Source of the DNA: Stercorarius parasiticus
Taxonomy: Eukaryota > Chordata > Aves > Charadriiformes > Stercorariidae
Direction of reading: 5' to 3'
Assembly (NCBI GenBank): GCA_013396915.1
Contig: VWZL01001367.1
Coordinates: 496,001 to 560,000, forward strand
Length of the DNA: 64,000 nucleotides
Within the stretch, counting starts at the first letter, position 1; every line of letters starts with the position of its first letter. The notes beneath the pieces are model-generated. The model had not been told where the DNA came from, made no database searches, and was given only the letters and a program-made list of their open reading frames with translations. Below are positions 38,977-50,664 of this stretch, piece by piece. The position numbers were made by a program, and so were the translations under genes.

Positions 38977-39483
38977 CAAATCCTTTTTATACATTACAGA
39001 TCCTGGGGTTCTTATTATCGTACAAGAGGACAAACAAATACCTAATTTACCAAGCATGGAGAAGTGTGCCCAGGTTAGTGCCTGGGAAGACTTTGGCAGC
39101 ACTTCCTTCAAGGGAAACACACTCCATCTGCTGGTCCCCTGCGTGCACTCTTATGAACACAGGTACTGCACTTCCCTTATGTAAGTACTATACTGTTACC
39201 ACTGTATTGAATGTGAGGGTACCACATCACAGGTTGTAATGAATGCACAGAGAGGAGGGGGGGCATCTATACTGCATAACCAGGTTCAGCTTGTACCTAT
39301 TCCCACAGTCACTGTCATGGACAGTGTATACAATTTTGATCTGAAATTCTCTCTACACAGGAATGGAAATTTGAAATCCTAACTTCATTTTATTCTGATA
39401 AATGCCTGACTTTCTTGGAAATTGGATTTAACATGAAAAGCTTTAACTATTCTATTTAACACACTTAGGTTATTTTCTGACAG

Positions 39484-39592
39484 GAAGCTGCTCATGAGCT
39501 GTAGAGATATATTTATTTCCTCTTTGACTGATGTCCCATCTTTGGATGGATGTCTTTTGGAACAACTAGAACAGCCACTAGCAGTTCCTCAG
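39484..39592 (+). other. Weak exon candidate (109 bp)
   Basis: The segment is preceded by TTAGGTTATTTTCTGACAG, a passable splice acceptor, and followed by CAG|GTCAGT, a fair splice donor. Reading from the second base it stays open for 36 codons and ends on a codon boundary; part of the peptide is DIFISSLTDVPSLDGCLLEQ, which is not obviously low-complexity. I do not recognise the sequence. Chance occurrences of this quality are expected several times in 64 kb, so this is a lead only. Confidence 0.13.
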
Positions 39593-42500
39593 GTCAGTTT
39601 AAAGCTGTTTGATTTTGCCTGTCTGCTTTTCTGCTCCTGTTCTCCATACTATTCCAGGTATCACTATGGTAGCAGCTACTTACCGGATTTTAAATTTCCT
39701 TCTAATAACTCTGTAACATTTCTTTCCCTTCCTTAAAAAAAAACAAAGGAAAAAAGCTTCTGATCCACTATTTATCTCAATTAAAAACTTAATCAATATT
39801 TAGAAAGGTTTCAAAATACTACACTGATCACATAATAAGTGAAGACTGAAAAGTATAGGCTGATCTGATGCCCACTGGAGCCATCACAAGCACACTTATT
39901 CTCCTCAGTGGACGTCAGATCAAGTGTTACCTGATTGGCAATGTTTCAGCAGTACTGAAGCTTAAAATTTATTACCTTGCAAGGAAAGCGAGTGACTTCA
40001 CAATCATTTTATGCCATAAGACTTTGGTGGCACTTCAAGGCTGGTCATAAAAGCTTAAGAAGGACTGAAGAAACCAAACACATCTTCTAACAGAACATCT
40101 GTGTGCTGCAGCAAATATGGAATGTTTTTTAACACACCAAAGAACCTAAATGTTAGTCGTTATTGAATGCTACAGAGAAGTGAAGTCCTTCATTCCTCCT
40201 TCTACTAAATAGTATCACAGCTAAGATTCCAGTTTACAGCATCTGTTCAGTCATAGTCAGAATTCTGGCTTTATGCTTAACAAAATATAAAATCTAGTGG
40301 GATTTCTAGTTCAGTAATTGTAGCACCAATCTGAGATTTGAAAGAAAGATGATGATATACATTTACTTATCAAAACTTTTGTACCTACTTACTTGTACCT
40401 GTTTAGATAATGCATTTCTACTGTTGCAGTTAGCTTTTTGAAAGTTCATTATTACAGAGAAATCTAAATGTAAACAAACTATTTTTTGCCGCTATTTTTT
40501 TTCATTCCAAAATATCTTTCAGCCTTGCTCTTTCAGACAGAGAAGCTCAAAACCTGCATTTAATTAATTATCTACCGAGATTGTGACTTGGTTGAGAGGA
40601 AAACCATCACCATTCTGAAAATTAGATTGAACCAGTTTCTCCAGTAATACGTTATAACTTAATGCTATCTTAACTACAGAAGATTAATTCTTAATCAAAG
40701 TTTTCACACTTCCACTGTGCAATTGGTTTTACTAAAGCCTACTACAGATAGTATTCACCAAAAAAAATCCTAGTAATTTGTCCTTAATTTAATGCTATAA
40801 AGAGTTGAGACTTGCTTTTATTTTCCCGCTAACTAGTCATTTGGAATTTATTTAGAAGAATGTGTAACTCAGCTGTATAAAGGCAAAGATAAAAGTCATC
40901 TGAGAAGAGTGAAGATGAAAAATCAGAGCGTTGTTGTTTTCCTGCATGCAAAGGGAATTAAAGGCTATTTCTAAAGACTTATTATCATATGATAAAACTC
41001 CTTTCTTTTACTTTAATCCCTTGATATTCTGCCCCAAAATATGCTACTCAAACACAGATGCTTTAAGCAATGTACATTTAAGCATACTTAAACATTTATC
41101 AAAGCAGAGCCTTATTGTCAGGCATGCTCAGTATTGAAACCAAAGGTTCTCCACTTTGCTAGCAGATCTGTAACTCTTTAAGCATTAAGCATAACTGCAG
41201 CACCTGCTTTTCTTTTTATAATTATTCTGCTCTTAATGGCAAAAAATACTTACATTCATTTACATAGTCTGGTAAAGAAAAAAAAGTAAATCCAGCAATA
41301 TATCAAAAATACAATTAAGGCAAGCGCTTCCCAGTGTTTTCAGAATTCTTGTAAGAGTAGGAGGAGAGACAAGAGAGTCTAATGGCAGGGCTAAAATAGA
41401 AACATGCTTGGCTTTTAGTGAAGATTTTTGAACTATTTAAGCACTTTACCTGCCCATTGTAACAGCATTTCCAAGAACAGCTAAACTAACTAACAGAACT
41501 AGCATTCTAGTTGCATTTTGAAATAAAAACTGTGTTGAAAAAAATCTACAATGAAAGTGATGTTTTCTTGATAGAGAGCTACTGAAAAACCAGGAATATT
41601 CCCATGTGCTGGACTATAGGAAAAATACCTGGACAAACTGAAAAAAGGTGGACTACTTTACTTTCAAGAGGTCAGGGTTCCAAAATTGTTGTTTGGAAAC
41701 TCTTCATGTAAAATTTGGGTGCTATAATAAACATGAAGTGTAGCATTTGCCATCAGTTGTTATATGGCAATAATTGTTTCCCACAGATTACTTATTCTTT
41801 TACATGGATGTCATTGTTAGCATTTGATGAGTAGGATAACTTAAAGATAAGTGATGCGACTTACCTTAAGATCACACATTGAACGAGTGCAGTGCTGTGA
41901 ACAAAACATGAGGTCTGTGACCACATAACTGTGTGTGATAGAACAGTGTAGATGAGATGCTACAGCCAGGAAGGTCACACTCTGGCTCTTGAGCTGCGCA
42001 TGTATTCTCAGTCAGCCTCACTTGTAATGCAGGGGACTTGTCTTCTGGCTAACAACAGGACTGAACCTGCTGGAAAGCTACACATGATCCCAGTCCCTGG
42101 CTGAGGGAAGGAGCAAATCAAGGGCTGAAGCCAGTCCCTGCACCCAGTCAGTCATTGTCTTGGTGCTGCCCTTCCCATGATGGACTCCACCAAGAGAGCC
42201 ATTTCTGTACACTGCAGAGGAACCATCATTCCTTGTCCCTTCATTTCTCCAGGGGCTCTTAGCCATGTAGGATTTTTAAAACTCATGATTCAGGAACTGT
42301 GTCCCCACAATACTAGCACTAGCATCCAGAGAACTGTAGATAAGTGACAGGTATATAAGAAAGCTAGAAAATTCAGACATTTAAACAGTCAGTCATCTTT
42401 TATTCAGCTATGTGCTGGTAGCTGTGAGGAAGCAGACAGCAATGCATGAAATTACTTCTTGAAGCATGAATATAGTTCTTGTGCTACCATAGGATTTTTG

Positions 42501-44459
42501 TGATATCCTAGAAGAAGCTGGAATTCCACTCCAAATGCTGAAGTCCAATATTTGAATGCACCAATATATTTATTTCGAAGAAATTTCTATTAGAATTATA
42601 AAGCCTAATTAAATATGGAACGAAAGAGCCACAAGATCTTCAAAACTTATTGATGCACTGCACTGAGGATACTAAACTGCTGACTTATATTCTGTGATTC
42701 TCTTCCTTTGCCATTTATTTTGACAACTATTAGCATTAAAAAAAAAGATATTCTGCTTTTATTAATTCAACTGATCCTTATTCCTCACATGAAATGAAAA
42801 TTATTTGACTAAGACATCATAATCATCTGGTCACAGATTATTTGGGCTAGGACTCAGCAGCATCAAGCAGAGGATTGAAAGGCTTATGTGTCACGAGCTT
42901 TCAAGAAAGTGACAGAGGCGGAGTAAAATCTCATAATTCCAGATGCGTCTGCAAAACAAGGAAACAACAAGCCTTATGTGTAAGGAAAAGGTACCACCTA
43001 AGGTGGGTGGCAAATCTTAATAAAGCTCCAGGTGAGGTCCACTGTTTGCTAGTGACCCTGAAGCCTCTCCATCACCTTAGTCCACACCCAAATGCTCCCA
43101 GGAAGTTTCTTATTCAAAACTAATAATGCATTTTTAATTTATTTAAATGTGTTTCTCACTCTGGCTGGAGTCCAAAGTATAGATAAGATATAAAATTTCT
43201 AAGAGACCACTTAAAAGAAATAAACATGAAACCTTTTATAAACTCAGAGGTAATGTGATGGAATCAGTAATAAATAGTCAGCTTCTCCACCTCAATATTA
43301 ATAAATTAACTGAGAAATAAGGAAGTAAAGCAAGATATCAAACTTGCTTTCTTTCCCTTGAAATAACCTTAGTGTTGTAACTAATTCCAGAGTAAGGGGA
43401 AGGGAGACTTCAAAAACTCATTATTCTATTTTATTCATATGAAATTTAACAATGTTTTTTTAGCTCAGAATCAGCACATTCACATTTTCATGGACTTCCT
43501 TACATGAAGAACCACCTATGCTGGCTGAGATATCTTTTTGCCTAGAAAAATCAATGTGAGAAACAAACCCATTAGTTAGTATGCATTAGTTGACATTTTT
43601 TTCTAATATTGATGCAGCCCTGCGAATTTGAGATTTTTTCAGTCTCCCAATTAAATTTATGTTTTTATTTTACAAAAATGGAGCCAGAATAAGTGTCAAA
43701 AGTTGCTGGAAAGGTTAATTTACCAGGTCTAGTAAGCAGGTTGGTACTGCTAGAAAATAATGATTTTACGAACACTGCAGGTTATGAGGTTACAAGAAAC
43801 TGTTACATGCCAAGCTATTGAAGTATTTTCTGTGTTAGATTTTGTTAACTACTGGCTTGTGGCTGCAGAGTAATTCATACAGTATGTTCAAATATTGCCT
43901 GATAAACAGGCAGAAAATTGAGTTGTTCCTCTGTAAATCCCACTGTCTCGGCCCCCATCCCAAAGCTGCAGAACTGCACAAAGTCCAGCACCAATTGTAC
44001 CCTTAGGCAGGCCACTTCCCTGGGAAGGGGTAAATTTGTCAGAAGCCATCTTAGAGAAGCCAACTGGCATGAACACAATCCCTGTGAGATGGGTCCAAAG
44101 TTACTACCTGTAGGCTCATAAGATAATGGCAAGCTTAAGAAAAAGTCAAATCTTATGTTTTCCCTTTGCTGTGTTATGATCTAGGGTCATATATATGGGA
44201 AGCACAGACCGTTGTTGAGATTATATTGTACTTTGGCAAAGCTGACTGGTCAATATGTTAACCTGCAGTCAATGCTCCCAAATCAATGGATTTAGTGATT
44301 GGTAGTGGGCATTCTTAGACATTAATCACTACCAGTGCAATATGGTGCTTCGTCTTGAAACGCAATCTGAATGACATTTTAATTATAAGGATGAGCCCAT
44401 AATCTTGAGGATGTACTCAGAAGTATCTACAAGAAGGAGCATAGTACAAAACACAGCTA

Positions 44460-44945
44460 CGTGTGGGTTGCAAAGCATGCTATCACAAACAGAAAGCACA
44501 GCAGGGGTGGGAGGATGGGGAAATACTCTATCATAAAGTCAGCAGCGTTACAGGTCAGAACCCCAATAAATCTCCCAGACTCTGTGTGCCAAAACACCTT
44601 TTCCCTCACAGAGAACAGGTTACTGCACTGATGCACAAACAGGTGGAGAACACCTTCCTCTCTCCCCACGGTGTCCTTTACTGAGAGGAACTGTGTTTGC
44701 AACTCCTCCTTCCCCCGCGGCCCTTGCCTGGAGGGATGAGAATGGTGCCTTCTCTCCCACCCCACACACCCTGGGGCAGGCTAGCGAGATCAGACTGCCA
44801 GAGTTTACATGCTTCCCACTCTGTTTCAGTTTTAGTATTAAATCAGAATACTCCTCCTTTGCCAAGATGTGGTGAATAATATAGGCAGTCCTCCCCAAGT
44901 GAGCTCCCCGCCCCCATTCCCCCTGCGCCTTCTAGCATCTTAGCT
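44460..44945. other. G/C-richer patch without a recognised gene
   Basis: A run of moderately G/C-rich sequence with CCCCGCGGCCC and CCACCCCACACACCC words. Open frames of 60-102 codons overlap on both strands and carry no recognised domain. It ends about 150 bp before the CR1 element. It is not dense enough in CG dinucleotides to call a CpG-island promoter by eye. Confidence 0.55.
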
Positions 44946-45092
44946 ACTTTCTATTTCCTTCTAATACTGTTTCCTTAGCCCTAGTAGTTTATGACACCGG
45001 TAAAACAGACTAACACATTTTATTACTTATAACGCTCTAAATAAAAATATTCAGATCATCCAGAGGTACACGTGCTTTAAAAATAACTATTA

Positions 45093-45535
45093 ATCATAGA
45101 ATCATAGAATGGTTTGAGTTGGAAGGGACCTTAAAGACCATCTAGTTCCAAGCCCCCTGCCATGGGCAAGGACACCTCCCACTAGACCAGGCTGCTCAAA
45201 GCCTCATCCAGCCTGGCCTTGAACACCTGTGGATGGGACATACACAACTTCCCTGGGCAACCTGTTCCAGTGCCTCACCACCCTCACAGGAAAGAATTTC
45301 TTCCTGATGTCCAATCTAAATCTACCCTCCTTCGGTTTGAAACCGTTACCCCGTGTCCTGTCATTACACTCCCTGATAAAGAGTCCCTCCTCATCCTTCC
45401 TGTAGGCCCCCCTTTAGATACCGGAAAGCTGCTGTAAGGTCTCCCCGGAGCCTTCTCTTCTCCAGGCTGAACAGCCTCAACTCTCTCAGCCTGTCCTCAT
45501 AGTGTAGGTGCTCCAGCCCTCTGATCATCTTTGTG
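45093..45535 (-). mobile_element. CR1 LINE, 5'-truncated 3' end
   Basis: The plus strand starts with TCATAGAATCATAGAATGG, the reverse complement of the short tandem tail that ends avian CR1 elements. It continues through the well-known CR1 3' segment (GGAAGGGACCTTAAAGACC, then CCATGGGCAAGGACACCTCC and CCAGCCTGGCCTTGAACAC). The similarity fades after CTGATCATCTTTGTG near 45535. The element is therefore in minus orientation and keeps only its last 440 bp or so, the usual outcome of incomplete target-primed reverse transcription. It has no usable reverse transcriptase or endonuclease coding region. It is the clearest taxonomic marker in the window, since CR1 dominates bird genomes. A 7-bp direct repeat, TTAATCA, occurs at 45090-45096 and 45539-45545, but the first copy overlaps the tail. 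CR1 usually leaves no clear duplication, so I do not claim it as one. Confidence 0.96.
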
Positions 45536-48500
45536 ATTTTAATCAACTAAAGCTCAGTAAAATCAGATTGGGTAAGTCATAAAACCTCCAAACCCAATCC
45601 TTTTTATATTGTTTAGAGAACATCCTGAGTCACAAATAACCTCTTTTGGGTTATGCTTGATACAGTTCACACTGTTTCACGCTTTTGTTTATCTTGCAAG
45701 TTGAGCTACTCAGTACCTCAGACCTTCCCATCAAACATTGTACCTCCAAGGCTCCTCAAATCAACATCAGACAACCTGTCAGCTTTCAAGAACTGGATTA
45801 CTGATGTGAAGGGAAAATCCCTTTCTCAGAGCTTGGATTTTCCCTCAGTTAACAAGAGTATGAGGCAAACACCTATGTATATGTCATTCTCAAAGCATTT
45901 CCGCCCACACATACACACAGAGAACTTACTCTTCTTTCACATTTTAACTTCAATTTCAATGATCTCCTAATTGCTTTTGATCCTTCTGTGAACAAGTAGC
46001 TCTTTGAAATGCTTTTTCAAATAGCAACATACAATTTCTTCACAATTACACATTGTGGGCTTTTTATTGCTAATAGGTAATGGGAATGGGATCAAATGCA
46101 ACTTTCAAATTTCCAGACCTCAAGATAAAAGAAATTCTAAAAACAGATGCCCCACGTCAACTCTTCCTCTAATATCACTGAATAAATTCACGTGTTGCAC
46201 TTTCAAAGATATTTGGTCACCTATAAATTCACATAAGGTCTGTCAGTGAGGAGTACCTGAGAAAATTAGCATCTGAAAGTAACTGCAATTTTCTTTATAA
46301 TTTCACAAGACCATAAAATGAGCCAATAATGTGTAAGTAGTTTCTATTCTCTCATGTTAATGCCCAACTTTATGCTTCTTCATGAGGACATAAAACACAT
46401 ATTAAAGCAAGAAACAAAGCACCAGTGTATATTGTCAGGAATCTGTCAGCTGTTCTGCAATTTTCTATGAGCTGCTTCTTCCAGTTTGGTTCCTCTGAGC
46501 CCTTTTTTGTTTTCTCTGAAGGCTCTTTTTAATGCAATTTTTTGCAAGTAGAATAAGAAAAAGCCCTTATCTTTATAACACACCTATTTTAATCTCTTTG
46601 ATATGCGGTAATCCAATATGCATGTAACCTGGGGCTGCTTTCAAAAGAGATCTGCAAATGATAAGAGCCATGTAATTCAGTATGACAGAATCTTAAAAAG
46701 GCGTTTGCAAGCCTAGTTACTAGAAGAGCAGAAACTATCCTTTCATCTTGGTATTGATAGGATGGATCAAGCTGGTTAGACATAGATTGAATAATTCTAC
46801 ATTAGTGGATCAACAGCTTCACTGTAGCTGCCTTTAATTTTTCATAGTCTCGTTTGCGAGTGCTTAAAAAGGAAAGCAGTAATAGCTCGTGCCATAAATT
46901 CGGTGACTATATTTCTATGCACAGGCATGCACATGTGTACATAATGTATGGCTACTAAAAATTCCCTCGGAGCAAGACACAATAAGAAGTCTGTTAATGG
47001 CAACAAAAGTGTCTCTTTTATAGAAAAGTAACTATTTCAAAGAGCATCCAGGGAATTAGATGTCAACAAGAAGAGTATTTAAACAGTTATCACTCTCCCC
47101 ACCTTGCTTCGAACCTGGTTACACATAGACTACTTTGCCACTGCATGAGCAAGAGCTCCCGTGTTATATTAGTCTCACAGAAAGAGCCAAACAGTCGCTG
47201 TTCAAGCACTTGGAGAAGTGCTATTCTCTCACTAAAGAGGTGGAGAATCAGCTAAGTAAAGATTATCGAAGACTGAAATCTGTACAGAGAGGCAGAATGA
47301 TGGAAAGTGCAGGACTTGCCTCATCTGGGGAGAATCTTGACTGGGTTTCAAAATCTGTTAGCTGGTTTCTAAAAGATGGGTCATCCCAATCACGCTTCAG
47401 ACTGTGGCATTTGCAATAGCGAGATGGGGGATGTTTCAAGATAGGATTTCTGATGAGATCAGGAAGGAATCTTTTCCCCCCTGCACTGGCAACAGCTCAC
47501 AGCTGGCTATAGGGCTATTTGTTCACACCAAACGCAAAGCATCAGTCACAAGTATGAGACAAGAGTTCGCAGCAATAAACAGAGTGGTCCAGAAGGCAAT
47601 TCTGAAATTTTGCAAGAAGGGAAGTTCTGAAAGATCTCTTCACATTATCTTGACCTTTTTCTTTCTTCTACATGCTTGTGCTGCTCACAATAACCGTAGT
47701 GGGATACTGCCTGTTCATTGCCTACAGTCCACATACCTCAGTAGTAGATAGCAAATAAGATCTGTTATACCATTATAAGAACAATCAGCCTCAAGGTCAG
47801 CTCCTGCTGCAGACTTTCACTTAGACACTAAGATGTTTCTTCTCTTGGCTGAGGAGGAGGGGGAATAAGAAACAATACAGCATAGCACTGATTGAACAAG
47901 TGATCTGGCATCTGGAGAAACAGCAGCATCAAACCAAGTCAGGAGCAGGAGACAAACAGGATTCAGAAGAAACTGTTGAGCAACTATGTCCAAAACAGGA
48001 GACAGGAAGCAACTGGATAGGGTACAACTGTCAAATGTTGCAAGCTGCATTCATATCCGTGCATGCTTGCAAGCAACCTGTGGAGGCAAGGCAAGGCAGG
48101 GACATTGGACAACCAAGGGCAGGGAGAATGGTCAGGTGCTCCTCCCAGCCTTGCACTCCCTACTTGTTTCTCAACAAAAAGACTGAGAATAGATGCCTAT
48201 ATCTTGACATTCCTAATCCCCAACTGGCTTGCACTATTCAGGCAGGCTCAAACCAGAAATGTTATTTTCTGGACTGTAATTCTTAAAGCTACTATAGCTA
48301 AGGTAATGCAAGTTTTTTCTTCTTGCCAGCACAGTAAAATAGCTCTTTATTCCACCTGGAGTGACAACTGTGAATTATGAAGGCTGACGTTGCCAGCACT
48401 GACTGCTGCCTGGGCATGGTGTATTTGTAGGGTACCACAGCACTGATCAGCAAAGCCCTCTCAAAACCTTTTGCCCTGTAGATAAGGTGGAGTTTTGCAG

Positions 48501-48599
48501 GGGTAATGAGATACAGTTACACATTCAGATAAATTCTTAAGCAAAGAAATGAGCAAAAGGAATTTGAAGAAGTTTTTTCAAGGACTCTGAGTGGGACGG

Positions 48600-49400
48600 A
48601 AGTCAGAAGAGGGCAGGAGAGTTTTAGAGTACCTGCTGGTACAGGTATTCCTCTCCAGCTGGTGCTCCTTCCTCAGGACATTCCCTTTTCCCACACTTTG
48701 TTCAAACATGGACTTCCTCCCTAAACTGTCCCCCATCCCTTGATATTCCCACCACCTTCCTTTCCTGCTGGGCTCAACCAATCTTTTTCTGACCCAGTAT
48801 GACCATCCTCCTTTTTATTTCCAGGCGTAAGCTACAAACAGCAACCCACTTCTCTCTCCTTGAAAGGACCCCACACTCACCCTTTGTGGCAGCATGTTTA
48901 CAAGAATGAAGAGAGAAAAGCAAAGGACAAAGGGCAGGACTTACTCTTCTAGGTGGGAGCATAAGATGGACCAGGCTGGGATCGCTGCTGAGGCTGGCTG
49001 AGGGAAAGGCAGTGCTGGGAGATGCCCTGCTGCATTGCCCAGCATGCTTTGGCAAAGCACAGGGGCCTGGTCTGGACAAACCCACCTGATGGCCATCTTG
49101 TGAGGCCTGTGCAAAGCAGGTGCCCCATCGCTTCCACAGGCCACCCCCAAGATGTTTGCCGTCCGTATAGCCTGAGCCAGCCCCGCTGCTCAGCGGCAGT
49201 AACCTCTCAAGGCAGCTGGACATGTTCCTGATTTTGGGGCAGGATGAAGGGAGGACATATCCAGACAAGGTCTATTTGGGTGAGCTTTAGCCAAGGCAGC
49301 AGCTGTTAGAGAAGGAGCTTGATAATGTGGTGCTTTAGAGCCAAGGGCAGGCAGCTCAGCCTCCCCCTCAGCTCCCCCTGTGTAGAAATCATCCAGCCCT
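48600..49400. other. G/C-richer patch holding the longest open frame (164 codons)
   Basis: This is the most G/C-rich part of the window. The longest open frame of all, 164 codons on the minus strand (49268 to 48774), lies here along with smaller open frames in two other minus phases and one plus phase. The predicted protein is rich in S, P, L, C and G, has no recognisable domain, signal peptide or repeat, and has no promoter or polyadenylation context I can point to. The simplest reading is a compositional effect. A non-coding transcript or an exon of a long non-coding RNA cannot be excluded. Confidence 0.5.
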
Positions 49401-49902
49401 TTGTCTTTGGTTGCTGTTCTGTAAAGTTCCTATGCTTTCCAAGCACAAATTTGAGTGTTAGACAGTTAAAAGAGGTGAGAAAACTTGTCACAGCTGCCAA
49501 GCCAGAGAGAAAGGGAGGGCAAAGGACACATTCCACGATTGAGAAGTTCTTCCTTTAGGAGAAAAGTGGAGGCAGAGAGAATAGTGCCTCTATCAGTTAC
49601 AAGTATTTACAGTCTTGAACAGGGAATTAAATGACAAAACCATCAAAGTACAGAAGCATCAGCAAATCCTACAGCTCCCTGGACTCTAGAAAGCAGCTGG
49701 TTCAGACCTTCAACCATCAGTTATTTTTTGTTTTCCCCAAAGACACTGTATTTAACACTGTTGTGTGTCTTCATGCTTTCACTTGCAAGCTCTGATGACA
49801 GAAAGTTCATTGCTGATGAAATATGTGCCAGGAAGAGCCTACCTTGAATTTCAGATTCAAGGTTGATATCGAGAGAGAGATTTTCATGATGGAGGAAAGG
49901 TT

Positions 49903-49957
49903 AAAAAAAAACAAACAACCAAAAAACCCACAAAAAACCCAACCAACAACAAAAAAC
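49903..49957. repeat. A/C-rich low-complexity tract
   Basis: Fifty-five bp of A and C only, with A runs separated by C, CC and CCC. It has the same style as 3734-3768 and 50612-50664. The open frames crossing it are K/N/P/T- or F/G/V-rich and are not genes. Confidence 0.85.
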
Positions 49958-50611
49958 TCTTGGACATTTTGCCCTAATGAAAAAATTTGTTGTTTCCCTT
50001 TAAAGCACAGAAATGGTTTGTGGAGCAAAATCACTTTCTGAAGTTTAACGATGTAGCAATGATCCAAGCCGTGATTTCTAATATCAGCCTACAATAGCAG
50101 CAACATTTTGTAATAGCTGTCAAATGTTTTCTTTCTTGTGTGCTATTAAGCTTAGTTTCCTAACTAGAATAAAGAAAACATGCTCAACAACTTTCTTGCA
50201 CCAGAAGTAGCATTACTGTTGAGAAGACATGCCTATCTATAGCCTCATAAAAAGATGAGTGCCTGTGTTCGTGTAGAGGAGAGGTTCAAAAACTCTAAAC
50301 CCTGATGAATTTCCCCTTGCAGAATGTTGAAGTTGTCCTAAATAATACACTTCTGTAAGTACTATAAGCAGAAAAAAAAAATCAGACTTTTCCTATTCAT
50401 TTAGACATGCAAAGCAAAGGCCTAGCCATTGCCATACGTTCAATTCAAATATTAAGTGCATGTTTAATTGCTTGTTTAACTGCAACCTGAAAGAGTGGCT
50501 CCAACTTCATTCTGAGAAGAAAGCTTTATTTTATTGCACTGGATACTTCTTGCTGCAAGGTTTTCCTAGGTGTTTGTACAAACTTTTATAATAGCAAGTG
50601 CTGGCAGATTT

Positions 50612-50664
50612 AAAAAAACCAACCAAACAAAAAATAAACAAAAAAAACCCAAACCCCTCAAACC
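50612..50664. repeat. A/C-rich low-complexity tract
   Basis: A runs mixed with CCAACC, CAAACA and CCCAAACCCC words, with only two T. It lies about 700 bp from the tract at 49903-49957. Confidence 0.8.

Larger units (their letters stand above)
31923..45092. other. Unique AT-rich sequence, no gene seen
   Basis: Between LTR B and the CR1. It contains the possible old CR1-like fragment near 36 kb, candidate regulatory segments at 35.0 and 37.7 kb, homopolymers at 38.6-39.0 kb, the exon candidate at 39.48 kb and the G/C-richer patch at 44.46 kb. Open frames are mostly 60-107 codons and carry no recognised domain. Confidence 0.7.

Noticed and set aside
38769..39239. 156-codon plus-strand open frame as a gene
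   Set aside because: It crosses A15 and T14 runs that produce lysine and phenylalanine runs; a low-complexity artefact.
45090..45545. TTAATCA as a CR1 target-site duplication
   Set aside because: The first copy overlaps the CR1 tail and CR1 insertions usually lack clear duplications.
48774..49268. 164-codon minus-strand open frame as a gene
   Set aside because: It sits in G/C-rich DNA where several phases are open at once, has no recognised domain and no supporting promoter, splice or polyadenylation context.
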